64,000 nt of DNA from Bipolaris cookei. Lineage: Eukaryota > Ascomycota > Dothideomycetes > Pleosporales > Pleosporaceae. The position numbers were made by a program, and so were the translations under genes. The notes under the pieces were generated by a model that saw nothing but the letters and a program-made list of their open reading frames with translations, was not told the origin of the DNA and did no database searches. Each line of letters begins with the position of its first letter. The stretch's first letter is position 1. Below, in pieces: positions 21,490-31,959 of this stretch. The stretch lies in assembly GCA_002286855.1 (NCBI GenBank), contig NRSV01000033.1, positions 248,001 to 312,000 of the forward strand, in the 5' to 3' direction.

Positions 21490-23212
21490 ATGTCCCAACT
21501 ACGTAAAGATACATTAACTCAGAGAGAAGGCAGAATTACTCTTGCTATTCAGGCCTATCGTACGGGCCAGTTTAAGAGCATTCGACGCGCTGCTGCTGTC
21601 TACAACGTTCCTTTTCAGCGGCTTTCTGATCGGCTTAACAAAATCACTTTTCGACCCCAGATATCTCCAAACTGCCGCAAACTAACTGTCAAAGTGTAGG
21701 GTGCTGCTTGTTCTACTATCGACTCAGAGGTAGAGGTCTCTGCCTTCTACTTGTCCGTAGTAGACTCAGAGCCAGCTTGATTGAGAGATTGTAGAGAGAG
21801 AAGATATGTGCTAGGGAAGAAACACTAATTGATTGATCGTTGGTAGTGTGAATTGATCTTGTGTGAAGTGCTCTGTCTTCTATCTACTTGCTATCCTACT
21901 ACTATATATATTAGCTAGAATAGATTCTAGAAGAGTCTATCTAGTAGTAGCTTGCGTAATCTATAGCGTCATAGATAGATGTCTATTGATCGATTATAGT
22001 CTTGATAGATCGACTATAGACTTGATTGATCGCAGAGTCCGGGTGTGGACTGCGCATCCGGATTCTGTCGTAGAATAGCTGAGTAGCTTATCTACAACAC
22101 GCCCCCTTAAGCTAGGAAGCTGTAATATGAGATATATCTACTAGATTTGATCCGATTATAAAGTCTCGAGTCTTNCTCCGCCATTCATTATCTACAAGGG
22201 ACGCGTCCATATCTCTGCTTGGTACGAAGAAGTAGATATACCGTACGATTGGAAGCTCTCAGTATCACAGAACGGCTGGACAAATAACGCGCTTGGTCTT
22301 GAGTGGTTAAAGCACTTTGACGAGCATACAAAGACGCGTCAGGTGGGGTCGTACAGGCTACTTATTCTTGACGGCCATGAGAGCCACCTAAACCAAGAAT
22401 TTAAGGACTACTGTCTTGAACAGAAGATTCTTACTCTTTGTATGCCTGCTCATTCATCGCATATACTTCAGCCGCTTGACGTTGTCTGCTTTTCGCCTCT
22501 TAAGCAGAAGTACTCCCAACGCGTACGAGACTTGGCACGCCACCACGTCTGGCATATTGATAAAGAACGCTTCCTGCCAGCCTTTCGAGACGCGTTTCGC
22601 GACGTATTTACGTTCGATAACTGCAAAAAAGCCTTTAAGGCAGCAGGGCTAGTTCCTATTAACGCGCAGAGAGTCATTGATCGTCTTGACGTACGCCTTT
22701 GTACCCCACCACAAGAAGCTCAGCTAGAAACACCCTGGGAGTCTAAAACCCCTAGCAATTCGTACGAATTTGGATCACAGTCGAAGCTTGTGAGAGATCC
22801 TTTCGTACGATCACCAACTGCTGCACAAGAAGGCTTCTCAAAGCTTATTAAAGGAGCTGAGGAGATGCTACATGAGAATGTGCTTATGAAGGCCCGCATA
22901 CGAGAGCTTGAAGAGCAATTAGCTGAGGTAACAAAGCGCCGAGGGCGTAAAAGAAAGCGAATTCAGACAGGCGGGACACTAGACTTTGGTGCAGGAGCAT
23001 CGCAGGCAGCTGAAAATGCTGCTACTGGTCGTACGGCATCAAAGAAGGCGGGTGGTGGGGGTAGTCAAGAAAAGGCTCTACCAGGTCAACGGCACTGTGG
23101 AACCTGTGGGAGAGTGGGCCATAACGCCCGTACGTGCCAAAAAGATGTAGAAGAAGATTCTCTATCAGATACAAGTGAGTTGTATAACGCATCTATAGCT
23201 AGTGTAGAGTAA
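21490..23212 (+). pseudogene. Broken pogo/Fot1 transposase
   Basis: The N-terminal part from ATG 21490 has the psq helix-turn-helix (EGRITLAIQAYRTGQ, RRAAAVYNVPFQRLSDRL) and runs to a stop at 21699. The C-terminal part, from about 22180, reads PPFIIYKGRVH and GWTNNALGLEWLKHF, then the catalytic LLILDGHESHL block and PAHSSHILQPLDV of the DDE_1 domain. It ends with a CGTCGRVGHNARTC zinc knuckle and stops at 23212. The CENP-B-like DNA-binding segment and the first catalytic Asp region between them are missing, replaced by unrelated sequence and an N, so no intact transposase can be made from this copy as assembled. Confidence 0.88.
21709..22099 (+). repeat. LTR-like segment nested in the transposon
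   Basis: About 391 bp starting TGTTCTAC and ending CTACAACA, the TG...CA form with short inverted ends typical of Copia-type LTRs. It is AT-rich and non-coding, unlike the flanking transposase, and is followed by about 75 bp of further non-transposase DNA up to the N at 22175. No second LTR is present, so it may be a truncated insertion cut off by an assembly gap. The family is not identified. Confidence 0.45.
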
Positions 23213-23238
23213 TTCGAGTTTTCGTACATGAAGTTCGT

Positions 23239-23295
23239 GATGCCAAGAAAAAGTGTCCGGCTCGGTGGTGTGTCCGGCTCGGTGGTGCTTTACGT
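23239..23295 (-). repeat. Right terminal inverted repeat
   Basis: Perfect 57-bp inverted copy of 21410-21466, followed by the TA target duplication. Confidence 0.93.
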
Positions 23296-23467
23296 TAGTA
23301 GATGTTCAAGCAAATATACGTGTATATGCCTATGATAGGAATCCTATTAAATTCTGCTCCATTCCACATTATAGAACTTTGTGTCCCTCCTCTTATTGTC
23401 TGGTTTATTATGTATGTACACTTATTGTATCGAACACACTGTTCAAGTCTTTGTAAGTCTGCATTTT

Positions 23468-24817
23468 TCAATCTCGCTTGCTCACCTGCTGCACGCGATT
23501 CACCACTCTATCCAGCAAACTCACCATTTCGTCGCTGACAAAGCGTGGACCGTCTCTTTGGATAAAGTGGCCGCAACGGACCGCAGTAATAGGGCCAATA
23601 GCCTTGCCTTCTTCGGTAATGCGGCACAGCTCTTCGTTGTAGCGGCGCCATGCGGGGTTCGCATAGGTCATTGTGAGGGCTTTGGGGGCGTTGAGGGGGT
23701 AGTTGGCTGTTATGGGATACAGGTTAGCTTTTATAACAGACGTATAATTGGAGTGGCGGAAAACCATACAAGACTGCTCAGCAAACGTCTCCCAATCATG
23801 GCCCACAACCGTCAGATAAGGGCCTCGACCCAGATACCCCTCTAGCTTCGGGGCTCCAGCATCCGGCAGCAATTTAGCTAGGTTCCTACGTGAAAGGCCC
23901 TCGGGACTCGGTACATCCGGGTGAAACATGCTCCTGTATTTTTCTCTCACAGTGCGGACCTGGTCGGCTGTCACGTCGTCGGGGAGCATGTGGGGATCAA
24001 AGTCTGGGGCATCTGGGTCGGGCCAGAACTCCTGGTAGTCGGAATTTGCCATTATGCTGTCGAGGAAGAGGAGACCGGAGACGGTGCCTGGGTAGCATTG
24101 GGCGAACAGGCGGGCGAGGGCGCAGCCTAGGCTGTTGCAGACGAAGATTAGACAGGGGTAGTGGGTTGGCTTATTGATGTCGAGGTGTTCGCGCCAGATT
24201 TGTAGGGTAAACTGCTTGAGCGCTTTGACGGCCGAGATGGCGTCATGACCGTGTGAGGGCGGGGGGTGAGGGTCGTCGGGGTCTGGGTCGGACTCCCCTT
24301 GTCCATATCGATCGTAGCTTAGTAACCCTGGATATGGTAGCCGCCCTGTGATTCGTTTTTCCAGGAAGCTGCGTATTGTAGCGTCCCAGGAGCTTCGCGG
24401 CATCATGGCCCCGTTGAGGAAGACAATGAGCGTCTGGGAAAATGGGTTGGGGTGGTTGCCCTGCGGTTTCGAGGCAGGGTAGTATGTGTAATGTATCTGT
24501 GCGCCAGGTTTAATATCGAGGGCCAGCGAAGATACCTCCGGCTCCGGGAATGGGGGAAGGTCATCATCTTCCGTGGTATCCATGCTTCCGGGAAATGGTA
24601 TTGGGTAGCTGCGGGTGCTCGTGGTACTGTGTCTCCTTGCCGTGTTGAGAGGGTCCACTTGCGACAAGTTGGTTCCCGGGGAATTTGCCTGGCTCAAGAA
24701 GGTGACGCTGGCCTTGGTGCTGTCACGTTCTTTTTCCACGGTGGCATTTCTGTCTCTTTCTTGCTTGGATAGGCCAGCATATTTGAGATGTGGTGGGATA
24801 TATGGGAAAGCGTCCAT
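23468..24817 (-). CDS. Alpha/beta hydrolase-fold protein
   Basis: A serine-hydrolase-like enzyme of unknown substrate, about 449 residues from MDAFPYIPPHLKYAG; a longer frame begins at 24961 but its first 48 residues look like untranslated sequence. A disordered N terminus (1-100) precedes the fold. The motifs in order are LIVFLNGAMMPRSSW (strand and oxyanion loop, about 130-144), LSYDRYGQGESDPD (about 167-180), the nucleophile elbow VCNSLGCALA with Ser about 229, and CGHF near the C terminus as the likely catalytic His. The elbow is N-S-L-G rather than the common G-x-S-x-G. The Fot1 element ends 170 bp beyond its stop codon. Confidence 0.8.
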   Translation of the reverse strand: MDAFPYIPPHLKYAGLSKQERDRNATVEKERDSTKASVTFLSQANSPGTNLSQVDPLNTARRHSTTSTRSYPIPFPGSMDTTEDDDLPPFPEPEVSSLALDIKPGAQIHYTYYPASKPQGNHPNPFSQTLIVFLNGAMMPRSSWDATIRSFLEKRITGRLPYPGLLSYDRYGQGESDPDPDDPHPPPSHGHDAISAVKALKQFTLQIWREHLDINKPTHYPCLIFVCNSLGCALARLFAQCYPGTVSGLLFLDSIMANSDYQEFWPDPDAPDFDPHMLPDDVTADQVRTVREKYRSMFHPDVPSPEGLSRRNLAKLLPDAGAPKLEGYLGRGPYLTVVGHDWETFAEQSCMVFRHSNYTSVIKANLYPITANYPLNAPKALTMTYANPAWRRYNEELCRITEEGKAIGPITAVRCGHFIQRDGPRFVSDEMVSLLDRVVNRVQQVSKRD

Positions 24818-25878
24818 GACTGATCCTAGCTGGCGCGGCTGGGAGTGATAACGATGGTCAACACATGCGTGGGTGTGGCTAGTCCTCCGGATTGGGAAAG
24901 CGCACGATCTGGGGCAGTTGGAGAAGCGGAAGATGTCGGAAAGCAAAACTGCCGTACCCAAGCAGGTGGCCTGGAATTGTTTGAAACTGGGGTACGTAAG
25001 GCAACTTGGTGCGTTCTAGACGTCTACCTTTGGGTTGTGATAATTTTTCCGAGAAGAAGGCTTACCCCTCTTCAGCCCCGCGAGCGGGAACGGATGGATG
25101 GCAGGTTTTGGGTCTTTGGCCTCTTGATGACGAAGTGCCAATACCGTCTCACGTGCAGGAGTCTATTATCGTGCCGCCAAGGACTGGGGACTCCAAAGCC
25201 GGAGCGGTCTCGAGTTGCTGGGGCCGGGGAATCTGGGAGGGGAGATGCGGCGAGGTTGGGCCGGACATGATGATATCGGGGGCCCAGCTCAGCCAACAAG
25301 GACCTCATGATGATTGACGGGCTAGTGGGTGGATTGCACCAGCTCGCAAGCCACGTTTGGGGGTGGCTTGGGAGGGCGAGTGTTTGGCTGATGCGGATGC
25401 AGGAAACATACTGCAGCAGCAAGACAAAGCCGGGCCCGGGGGCGGGGGATTGGGGGAGAGGGGTGGGACGGAGGTCGATGCAAATGCACGCCGCAGCCGC
25501 AGTCGTGGTTGCTGGGGTGGACGACGCACCACACACGATGCACCACGCAGCGCCAGGCACGAGCGCGGCTATGACGTGTGACATGGGTCTTTGCTGGATG
25601 CACGTCGCGATGCAACCACACGCCTGCGTTTCGCTTTGGGGCACACTTGATCCACCCACCACTCCACGCTTACTCGTGCCCGTTTTTGAAATTAATTAAG
25701 CCAGAGCAGGGCGCCCTCAGCCTGGGCTGCCGCCATCCTTCCTCTGCTCTCGCCAACACCGCATATCTGCATATCCCACCGGCCACCACGCACGTCACGC
25801 ACGCCTAGGTTGGTCACTAGGCCCTCTAGAAGACGCAGAAGCCAGCTAACCGCCTTCTAGCGTTGCGGTAACCTCATC
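24818..25878. other. Divergent intergenic region, no gene seen
   Basis: About 1.06 kb between the hydrolase start and the next forward start. It has moderately GC-rich stretches. Overlapping open frames on both strands up to 196 codons (25072-25662 minus) are low in complexity and lack motifs. It is likely promoter sequence for both genes. Confidence 0.5.
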
Positions 25879-26667
25879 ATGACATACATCCATGCCGAAA
25901 CCCAGACCGTATGGGCGGGCCTCACCAAGATGGACATTCGTCCTGACCTTCTCTTCACTGCCCCCAACACCACCACCCCTCCCGCCGAGCTGGTCCCAGA
26001 CAAGCAACACGACATGGCCGCCATTACAGCCCCCGCCCCGTTGGGCTCCCTCGATGCCCACGCTACATCCTTCGGAGGATTGCTCCAAAAGCGGCAGAAA
26101 CGCCCAGAGCTCCCAACACGCATCTCTCTGCCCACCTCGGAGCTAGACGACGAGGTCCTTCCCTCCCCGCCGCCCACACACGCTATCCTTTCCCCGCTAC
26201 CCGAGGCCAACAAGCTGCATGCCGGCCACACTCCACTGATTCCCCGCGCCCTCTCCCCAGTCTACGACGACCAAGAGCCAGCTGCTCCTGAAGAAGTGCC
26301 TGCTGCAGAGTACTACGAGCCGGAGCCAAGTATGCTACCAGACGACCAGCCCCTCATCGGCCCCCTCATGCTGCCCACGAACCCCGTGGAAGGTGCAAGT
26401 GACCACATCGCACTGGACGTGCTAGACGACGTGCTCGAGAAGGTGGCGAAAGACCAAGACAGATTCAGCAGGCTCAAGGATGCACCAGAGCCCTCGGTTG
26501 TGCCAGATCCTTCCGCTGCACTTGCAGCATATGCAGACCCAGGCCTGCCACTAAGCCGAAACACATCGTCCGACTCGCGCAAGTCGAGTAATAACACAGA
26601 AGTCGTCGACGGCGTCAGACTGAAGACTCCACCATTGAATTTTGGAGTCCCTATAGGACAAGTATAG
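25879..26667 (+). CDS. Unrecognised disordered protein, 262 residues
   Basis: I do not recognise the family. A single exon starts MTYIHAETQTVWAGLTKMDI and ends LKTPPLNFGVPIGQV. The sequence is rich in P, A, E, D and S, with acidic EPAAPEEVPAAEYYEPEP near 135 and one possible helix (DHIALDVLDDVLEKVAKDQDRFSRL, about 175-200). There is no signal peptide or membrane segment. Codon use is like the neighbours, which supports a real gene; function is unknown. Confidence 0.6.
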   Translation: MTYIHAETQTVWAGLTKMDIRPDLLFTAPNTTTPPAELVPDKQHDMAAITAPAPLGSLDAHATSFGGLLQKRQKRPELPTRISLPTSELDDEVLPSPPPTHAILSPLPEANKLHAGHTPLIPRALSPVYDDQEPAAPEEVPAAEYYEPEPSMLPDDQPLIGPLMLPTNPVEGASDHIALDVLDDVLEKVAKDQDRFSRLKDAPEPSVVPDPSAALAAYADPGLPLSRNTSSDSRKSSNNTEVVDGVRLKTPPLNFGVPIGQV

Positions 26668-27162
26668 TCCATTGGTCAACGCATCACATTTCAGGATATA
26701 TTTTCCCATGAGTTTCTTTTATTTCATTCGCATTTGAATTTTGGAACTACAAAGTGGAACGCAATCATGGCACAAATTGGGTGGGGGCGTTTTGAATAAA
26801 AAAAGACCAGAGGAGAAGCCACTTCTGAAGAAGGCGGCGGTGGAAGAAAGAAAAAATGCGATACCCAAAAAGTTTCCATATATGCCCACCAGAGGCACCG
26901 CCATCATATCCAGAGCCATCGCAAAGGCTATAGATCTACCAGCCTTAGCGCTATGCAAAGGGCCACAATAGAATATCAAGCTATGATTTAGTAGACATGC
27001 TTTCTGTCTCAAAAGAAATCCCCCCTTTCCCTCAATATCAACCTGCGTCACACAATGGCATGGTGGAAACAGGGTGGGGACTGAAACACATCCATTTCAA
27101 TGCTTTGATGGCGTCTAGCCCTGGTCATTATACACATGCTATTCGTCACGCCAATTCCTTTT
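26668..27162. other. Convergent 3' flanks, no gene seen
   Basis: About 500 bp between the disordered-protein gene and CCT8. AT-rich, probably two 3' UTRs. Confidence 0.6.
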
Positions 27163-28940
27163 CTAGTCATCCTGGTCCCAGTTGCCCTGCTGTGCCTTGC
27201 CCGGCATCTTGGGTCCACCAGCCTGCTTGGCCACAATGATCTGGTCCACACTCAATACCGTCCTTGCTGCCTCCGTCGCTAGCTTGATGGCCCACATCTT
27301 GCTGACCCACAGATCCAGAATGCCCTCCGCCTTAGCGTCAAGCGTGCCCGTGCCGTCGTTGTTCTCAATGTCCACACCCACCGTCCACTCATCGTCTTTG
27401 CGGTTCTTCTGTGCTGCGTGTGCGACGTACAGCTTGGCTAGCACTTCAGTCGCGTCCAGACCAGCTGACTCGGCGAGCGTGCGCGGGATCACCTCAAATG
27501 CCTCGGCATATTTGCGGATTGAGTACTGTGCCAGGCCTGGTGTCTTGTCCGCAATAACCTTGACTCTCTCGATCAACTGCATTTCAGTTGCTCCAGCACC
27601 GGGCACCAACCGTGCGTCGCGGGTAATGGCCTTGACTACGTTGACACCGTCGTCAATCGCTCGCTCTACATCGTCGAGGTGGTTCTGAGTGGCACCGCGA
27701 AGCACCAGAGTGGCAGTCCGTGTCTGTTCGTTCTCTTGCCTGAAGACTGTGACGCGGTCACCACCAATCTCCAGTGTCTCGACCACATCAATGCTGCCCA
27801 TTTCATCCGGCATGGGCGCACCAAGACGGGCGAGCGGTGTGGCTCCAACCACCCTGCACAACCGTCGCAGCTCGAACTTGGAGAGAATCTTGATGACCAG
27901 GATGTTGTAGCGGTTCAGGTAGTGCATGGCCAATTCGCCAATTGTCGATCCAGCAACAACCACCCTCAGGCCAGAGTCGTGGAGCTCCTTGATAGCCTGC
28001 TCCACTTGTTGCTCCTCGCCCTTTGTGAATTCCATCATTTCCTTTGCGTTGTGTAGCAGCACCGTGCCCTTGGTCTCGGTTTGCGAAATATCGATTGGGC
28101 ACGAAAAGACTCCGACCTTGGCCTTGATTGCCTTTTGCATAGTACCATCGGGCTGTCTTGCGAAGACCATGCCCTTGACCACCTTGCTCTGCTCCAGAGC
28201 TCCACCCATGATCTTGACTACGCGGACGTTGTCGACATTGAAGTTTACGGGGTTCTTGGGGAGGACGGCGAGAACGGCTTCGGCGACGAGGTCAGCGAGG
28301 AAGTCTTCGCTGCCAGACTGTTTAGCAGCAACAACGGTGCGGATAGCCTTGCTCAGTTGCTCTTGTGACCGGATGTCCTCAACCTTGTCGCATACGAGCT
28401 CTGGACTGAATCAGCTCTGTAACCATTGGACATGTCTGCAAGATCACAAACCTTCAAGTGTTTGAAGAGCGGCAAGCTGTGCCTTCTCGTAGCCCAAGAC
28501 AATGTCACTTGTCTTGAGACCCATCCTGATCAGCTCCTCGGCTTTCTTCAACAACTCACCAGCCAGTACGATGACAAAGTTTGTGGCATCGCCCATCTCT
28601 GCCTCTTGCTGCTGGCTAGCCATGACCAGGAGCTTGGCTGCCGGGTGTACAACCTCGAGTTCGCGCAGTATTGTTGCCGCATCTGAGGTGAGGATCATCT
28701 TCTGGAGGTGGTTTATGACAATCTTGTTGCGTCCATATGGTCCGAGAGACGTCTGGACTGTCTGGGCAATCGTCCGGCAAGCATCGATGTTGCGGATGAC
28801 GGCTCCATCTTCGGCGTCGTAGCTGTTGCGGGGTGGTTAGTTGAGTGTTTACAGTGGTTGCGGGGTTGTGCAAGAACATACTTTTGGTAGCCTTGCTTGA
28901 AGAGGCCGGCATTGGGGGCGTTGGGTATCGAGAGAGACAT
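27163..28940 (-). CDS. CCT8: T-complex protein 1 subunit theta (chaperonin CCT8), three exons
   Basis: A subunit of the cytosolic TRiC/CCT chaperonin that folds actin, tubulin and other clients using ATP. Exons 28940-28882, 28822-28452 and 28400-27163, with introns of 59 and 51 bp, join to about 555 residues. The N terminus MSLSIPNAPNAGLFKQGYQ matches theta subunits. ATP-site blocks follow: SLGPYGRNKIVINHL, SDAATILRELEVVHPAAKLL and the GDATNF variant of GDGTT. Further blocks are NVRVVKIMGG, LSKFELRRLCRVVGATPLARLG-type sequence and the C-terminal GAGATE motif, ending QQGNWDQDD. The family call is unambiguous. Confidence 0.95.
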
Positions 28941-29690
28941 TTCGGGCGTATGTGAGGGGTATCTTGATTGTGGTGGTTACCTGACCCAAAGGTCTGCGCG
29001 GCGAGAACGCGTCCAGTCCCAAATTTCGATGCCAAGACTTGGGGATCGGGAGAAGAAAAGACCGACAATTCACGACGTGGACTACGGTCAGGGTTGCATT
29101 TTGGAATATGTAATTTCATAGGCTCTCTATGACGCATATACGGTATGCGAGAGCCTGCTGCTTATGATATATTGGAACTTAGCTTCGCATTGAAGGTCAG
29201 CATAGATTTCACCATTCCTTTTATCGTGGGCGCGACAGATAGTACTTCAGTACATCGACCACAAGCCGTGCTCACGCCAAAGTAGACGACTGGTTGCAGA
29301 GAAGCAGTCTACATCTTCTGTTCATGTGCAAAATACCCGTCTATCTCAGGCGCGTAAACATCACGTCTTTGAGGGCATGCAAGAATGTGAGCAATGACTA
29401 TCTAACTGTACTCTGGAGAGTTTGTAAGGGTACCGCTAGCGAATTTAGATTGCTCGAATTTCTCTGGGCACCATAAAAATGGCCAACATCTCATGAGAGT
29501 GCGAGTATGCTGGAGATAAGGAAAAGTGCCGTGAAGAAGAAACGACGGTGCCCGCGCGCAAAGAAAAGTTATTCGCATGTCTGCTTAGGTAATGCCGAGC
29601 TAGGCCTAAAGCACTTCCGCTCCCCGAACTTTTCCAACGTCTAGAGATGGCTGCGCCAGCATCGTAATTCGGCCACGGCCTTGGGGAGAT
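28941..29690. other. Divergent promoter region of CCT8 and mL46 gene
   Basis: 750 bp between two start codons on opposite strands. No further gene was seen. Confidence 0.6.
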
Positions 29691-30808
29691 ATGAACACCG
29701 GACAGCAGGCGACTAGGCGTCTGGCCTCGAGAGCCGGTATGCAACATAATTGGCATTGGGCGCATCCTGATTGCTGACGAACAAAGGCCCCTTGATATGT
29801 CGCTCATGTAGAGACACCATCACCCGCACCTACGCATCCGCCGCCACTGCTGTACAGACCCAGGATCAAACCACTCAACATATTCCCCCGGTTGCTCAAG
29901 CCTCTCCTTCAACCGCATACGCTGTCAATGCTGGTGTCGTTCTGTCCCGCCCTCCGCAAATAACCCGCGACCTGCATCCATTCGAGTCCGCCTTTTTTCT
30001 CTACCAAAAACGTCTGAATGAACGACTCGCACTTCCCTTTACACGATACTTTTACGTCAAGAAGCGAACACCGGCTGATCTAGAATGGAAACGAAAGATG
30101 AAGCAACGGCTGACCCCCGCCCGTGATATCGGACGGTACAAGGGCTACGGAGATGAGGCCTGGAATGACGAATTGCTTGTTGGGGCACCTGAGAGTGATT
30201 TCGAGCATCAGGTCGGAAAGCTGCTAGAGGATGCCGAGCAGTCTGGTCTGGAAGATGCACCAGACACCACAGGCGCAAATAAGATGGAGCGTGAGCCCGT
30301 GGAGAGGCCAATGCCGAGAGTGACGGAAGCAGACAAGAAAAACGACACAAAGAGTTTGAACCGCGCGCTGCAACGGACGCTGTATCTTCTCGTAAAGAAC
30401 AAGGAGGGGCAATGGCAGTTCCCACAGGATCGCCTGAAGGATGAGCATCTACATGGGGTATGACCCCGCCCCCGCTTGGACGAAAGAGAGGGTGTACTAA
30501 CAAAGTCTTAGGCCGCAAACCGTATCATTACCAGCACCGGTGGCATCAACATGAATACCTGGCTCGTAGGCCATGTACCAATTGGCCATCACCAACTGGA
30601 GTATCGCGAGCCTCGACCTTCTGGAAATCTCAAGGAGTACGGCGCGAAGACCTTTTTCATGAAGGCGCGCATCATAGCTGGCCAAGTCGACTTGAAGGAG
30701 AACAAGCTCGGTCTTCAGGACTTCAAGTGGCTAGCCAAGGAGGAATTACAGAAGGAGGTTAACAGTAGTTACTGGCGATCCATTAAGAATATGCTTGCCG
30801 AGCGGTGA
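29691..30808 (+). CDS. MRPL17: Mitochondrial large-subunit ribosomal protein mL46 (yeast L17)
   Basis: A structural protein of the mitochondrial 54S subunit with a Nudix-like fold. Exons 29691-29736, 29787-30457 and 30512-30808 join to 337 residues. The first exon is only 46 bp and encodes a basic import sequence (MNTGQQATRRLASRAG) that runs on as PLICRSCRDTITRTYAS; without it the main frame has no ATG. Introns are 50 and 54 bp with TGCTGAC and TACTAAC branch sites. Family blocks include LHPFESAFFLYQKRLNERLALPFTRYFY (about 70-97), LQRTLYLLVKNKEGQWQFP (about 210) and the C-terminal YGAKTFFMKARIIAG. It diverges from CCT8. Confidence 0.9.
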
Positions 30809-31125
30809 GATTGGTTCGCCTTTACAATGTATGGCATGATGAAAGTAGATGACGTGTAGCATGCACCAATTCTTGTAGCATTATGTACATTATTCAGAAA
30901 CATTGGACAATGGGTTGTGCTCAATCGAGGAACTATCCCAGAGATGTCCAGCTGAAAAGCCTCACAGATGTCATCTTGCTTAGGTGAACGAAAGAAAGCA
31001 TATATCAGCCTGAGCAAATGTATGTTCAAAGAAAATAGGGGCCTGTTAGACTAGGACAAGAAGACTCAAAAGATCGACACCATTGATACTTCCCAGACTC
31101 AGCCAGCACAAACCCCTTTCAATTT
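30809..31125. other. Short convergent 3' flank
   Basis: About 320 bp between the mL46 gene and the broken secreted-protein gene; nothing recognised. Confidence 0.6.
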
Positions 31126-31959
31126 TCACTCACACTTCTCCCAGTCATAACTAAACCCCTGCTGCGTCCCATAATACTGCGTCCCAAACTCCACACTATC
31201 CTCATACTCGCTCTCCACAACTCCCGTCTGCCCTGTCTCACCCATCACCCACAACTCCGTGCGGAAAGTAAACAACCCACTCCCGCATTTCTGCTGTGGA
31301 ATAAGTTGAGGCGGATAACTAATATTCGAATAGTGCTCTTGAGCATGCGGCCCAGATTGCAAGGGGCCCGTTAGATTAATTGTATCAGCAACCTACATAT
31401 TTTTCAGCTCAGTAAATCGTGGTCCTATACCCTTTCCCCACCATCACGCGAGAGACAAAGGAAGAGGGATAGAAAGGGAATACCATACCTCCGTCCTCCC
31501 CTCCCCCTCCCCAACATAATACGCCAAATCCCAGTACACGCTCACCCCCTCATCAAGCCGATACGTCAACAGCCCCTTCGTCCCATTCTTATGCAACCTT
31601 AACTTATACGCCTCTGCCTCCGTCTTGCCCTCCGTATCCGCATACTCCTTATACGCGACTATGGCTTCACACCAGCTATGACGTGGTCCGGAGGTGAGAT
31701 CGACGCGTAGCCATGGGTAGGCGATGAACCAGTAGTAGATTTCTGAGCCATCGATTGTGTTGGTGCCATGGGTGGGGCGCGTAGTGCGGATTAGAGAGCT
31801 GTTTTTGCCGGTGTCGGGGCAGCCGGGGCCGAGGAGGGAGGAGATGGTGAAGGGCCAGTTTGGGGGGAGGATGCGCTACGGGTCTGCTGGGACAGAGACG
31901 AGGGCAAGAGCGGTGGTTAGGATTGTGAGGAGGGAGAGGGCGTAAGTGGTGTATTTCAT
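31126..31959 (-). pseudogene. Secreted protein resembling DUF4360, one premature stop
   Basis: Exon 1 (31959-31489) and exon 2 (31392-31126), joined in phase 0 across a 96-bp intron, would give 245 residues, but codon 28 is TAG (31876-31878). Everything else in the frame is open. The N terminus MKYTTYALSLLTILTTALA is a signal peptide; the stop falls just after it. Downstream are GPGCPDTGKNSS, WCEAIVAYKEY, PPQLIPQQKCG and a final FSYDWEKC, with spaced cysteines like the DUF4360 secreted family; that assignment is tentative. A CAG to TAG change would explain the stop. It could instead be a sequencing error or a strain-specific null allele. Confidence 0.65.

Larger units (their letters stand above)
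21410..23295 (+). mobile_element. Fot1/pogo-type (Tc1-mariner) DNA transposon, decayed
   Basis: About 1.9 kb bounded by 57-bp perfect terminal inverted repeats and flanked by TA on both sides (21408-21409 and 23296-23297), the target duplication expected of the superfamily. Inside are the two ends of a pogo transposase: a psq-type helix-turn-helix at the left and the later part of a DDE domain with a C-terminal zinc knuckle at the right. The middle is replaced by an LTR-like insertion, and an unresolved base (N) sits at 22175, so the true element may be longer than shown. It lies 3' to the hydrolase gene at 23468 and interrupts no neighbouring gene. Confidence 0.9.

Noticed and set aside
28616..29137. 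Minus-strand 173-codon frame over the CCT8 start
   Set aside because: It is an out-of-frame shadow of CCT8 exons 1-2; the CCT8 frame carries the conserved family residues.
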